This document shows, piece after piece, positions 35,307-36,419 of a DNA stretch of 36,419 nt. The DNA comes from Solirubrobacterales bacterium (GTDB taxonomy: Bacteria; Actinomycetota; Thermoleophilia; Solirubrobacterales; 70-9). The notes below the pieces were generated by a model. That model was not told where the DNA came from, ran no database searches, and saw nothing but the letters and a program-made list of their open reading frames with translations. Where the stretch lies: positions 1 to 36,419 of the forward strand of contig JAGQUO010000012.1 of the NCBI GenBank assembly GCA_020438445.1. Direction: 5' to 3'. Made by a program: the position numbers and the translations under genes. The stretch's first letter is position 1, and each line of letters opens with the position of its first letter.

Positions 35307-36419
35307 TCAGCCGGGAACGGGCGCGCGATTGCGGGCGCCGGTTCCGCGGCTGCCGAGCACCGTGACGGTGGCGCCACGGCCGGGGGCGAGGGTCATGTTG
35401 TTGCGGACGATCGGCTCGTCCTCTCCCTCGGCGACGACGGTCGCCCGCTGCAGGACCGTACGAAGCACCGTCTTGATCGTCAGCATCGCCAGATGGGAGC
35501 CGATGCAGTGGCGGGAGCCGGCCCCGAAGGGCAGCCATACGCGCGCGCTCGGCCGCGGATCCTCGAGGAAGCGCTCGGGCCGGAAGCGCTCGGGCTCGGG
35601 GAAGACCTCGGGGTCCTGGTGGATCAGGAAGATCGCCGGCATCAGGGTCCAGCCGCGCGGGAAGGCGAAGTCGCCGACCTCCATGTCCTCCTGCAGGCGG
35701 CGGGCGGTGACGGGCAGAATCGGGCGCTGGCGCAGCGTCTCGCGAACGACGGCGTCGACGTAGGTGTCGTCCTCGTTGCTGAGCTCGGCGAGTAGGCGGT
35801 CGTGGACGACCGGGTGGCGGAGAACCCGCTCGAAGGTCCAGGAGAGCGCGTTCGCGGTCGTCTCGTGACCGGCGATCAGCAGCGTCAGCATCTCGTCGCG
35901 GATCTCGCGGTCGGTCATGAAGGCGTCCTCGTGCGGCTGCGGTGTCGCCAGGATCGAGAGCACGTCGTTGCCACGCTCGTGCGGGCGCAGGGTCCGGCGG
36001 ATCCCGATCTCCTCGTAGAGGATCCGGTCGATCTGCCGGGTCACCTCCATCACCTTGCCGAAGGGGGAGCGGCCGCCCATCTCGCGCTGGAACTGCGGCA
36101 TCAGCGCCAACGGGTTCTCGGCGATCTTCAGCATCGCCGGGACGAGGCGGCGGATCTCGATGTCGTTGTCGGGCCGGCAGACGCCGATCGCGATGCGGAC
36201 GATCGACTCGGTGGTGATCCGCCGCATCGCCGTCTGCAGCGGGAACGGTTCGCCAACCGGCCACTCGCCGAGGTCGCGGAGGGCGATCTCCTCGATCAGG
36301 TCTGCGTAGCGGCGCACGCCGGTGCGGTGGAAGGCGGGAGCCATCAGGCGGCGGTGGTGGCGGTGCTCCTCCCCGTCGAGCAGGAACAGCGAGCTGTCGC
36401 CGAGGACGGGGCGGAAGAT
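35307..36419 (-). CDS. Cytochrome P450, C-terminal part (cut by window edge)
   Basis: The reading frame continues to the right edge (370 codons seen), so the N-terminus lies outside. Inside are the C-helix region GEEHRHHRRLMAPAFH, the I-helix oxygen site AGHETTAN, the K-helix ExxR (ETLRQRP), and the heme loop FGAGSRHCIG with the thiolate Cys. No membrane anchor is visible, but the N-terminus is missing. P450s of this layout (like CYP110/CYP102-like or actinobacterial fatty-acid/terpene hydroxylases) need a ferredoxin partner; an FprA-type reductase is in the window but far away. The substrate is unknown. A short hairpin (35301-35314) overlaps the stop codon. The gap to the HD-GYP gene is 104 nt with nothing recognisable. 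Confidence 0.93.
   Translation of the reverse strand: MFRPVLGDSSLFLLDGEEHRHHRRLMAPAFHRTGVRRYADLIEEIALRDLGEWPVGEPFPLQTAMRRITTESIVRIAIGVCRPDNDIEIRRLVPAMLKIAENPLALMPQFQREMGGRSPFGKVMEVTRQIDRILYEEIGIRRTLRPHERGNDVLSILATPQPHEDAFMTDREIRDEMLTLLIAGHETTANALSWTFERVLRHPVVHDRLLAELSNEDDTYVDAVVRETLRQRPILPVTARRLQEDMEVGDFAFPRGWTLMPAIFLIHQDPEVFPEPERFRPERFLEDPRPSARVWLPFGAGSRHCIGSHLAMLTIKTVLRTVLQRATVVAEGEDEPIVRNNMTLAPGRGATVTVLGSRGTGARNRAPVPG

Noticed and set aside
1-36419. CRISPR arrays, tRNAs, insertion sequences
   Set aside because: No regularly spaced repeats, cloverleaf-like genes, transposase motifs or terminal inverted repeats were seen.

Overview
The window is about 36.4 kb of very GC-rich bacterial chromosome with tightly packed genes. 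Start-codon overlaps, YrbE/Mkl-type lipid import genes, an FprA-type ferredoxin reductase, HemQ, DUF3618 and holin-3_6 proteins, and many apparently leaderless genes point to an actinobacterium, probably of the Thermoleophilia/Solirubrobacterales type. That placement is an inference from gene content, not from a marker gene. I see no tRNA, rRNA, transposase, integrase or CRISPR array, and most of the window looks like core chromosome.

Left part (1-8.5 kb). A minus-strand block encodes an MCE/Mla-type transporter: two YrbE permeases, an Mkl-type ATPase and an MMPL/RND protein cut by the left edge. Divergent from it lies a plus-strand run of a lipoprotein and three tandem PQQ-type sugar dehydrogenase paralogues, all probably exported. 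A 69-aa unknown protein is convergent with the last of them. It is followed by a 460-nt gene-free stretch holding a CRP-like palindrome, strong hairpins and a 17-bp palindrome.

Middle (9-24.5 kb). A ferritin-like protein and an alpha/beta hydrolase are divergent. The cobalamin-dependent methionine synthase metH is preceded by a clear S-box (SAM) riboswitch whose closing helix P1 contains the likely metH start codon. Upstream of it are a GT4 glycosyltransferase fused to an LPG-synthase/UPF0104-type membrane domain and a large membrane protein with an AlkP-like N-terminal part. Diverging from these is hemQ-fprA-bolA (heme, electron transfer, Fe-S), then a PAS-GAF-PAS-GGDEF-EAL protein. Convergent to that protein are a CGFS monothiol glutaredoxin, an ErpA/IscA carrier, a GST-N/glutaredoxin-like protein and an NAD-dependent epimerase. 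BolA, CGFS glutaredoxin and ErpA are known partners in Fe-S delivery.

Right part (25.9-36.4 kb). A DegV fatty-acid-binding protein is followed by a long minus-strand series. It contains a three-gene membrane cassette (a 44-aa protein, a holin-3_6 protein and a DUF3618 protein), a nitrilase-TetR pair with a clear palindromic operator, and an operon-like set: P450 (cut by the right edge), HD-GYP protein, MaoC didomain dehydratase, crotonase, BKACE, OsmC, MerR and a small membrane protein. The last set suggests acyl-CoA or beta-keto acid catabolism.

Regulatory theme. At least seven starts have a TANNNT-like -10 box ending only 7-8 nt before the start codon and no Shine-Dalgarno sequence, which is the signature of leaderless mRNAs. 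Internal operon genes instead use SD sequences or 4-nt GTGA stop/start overlaps.
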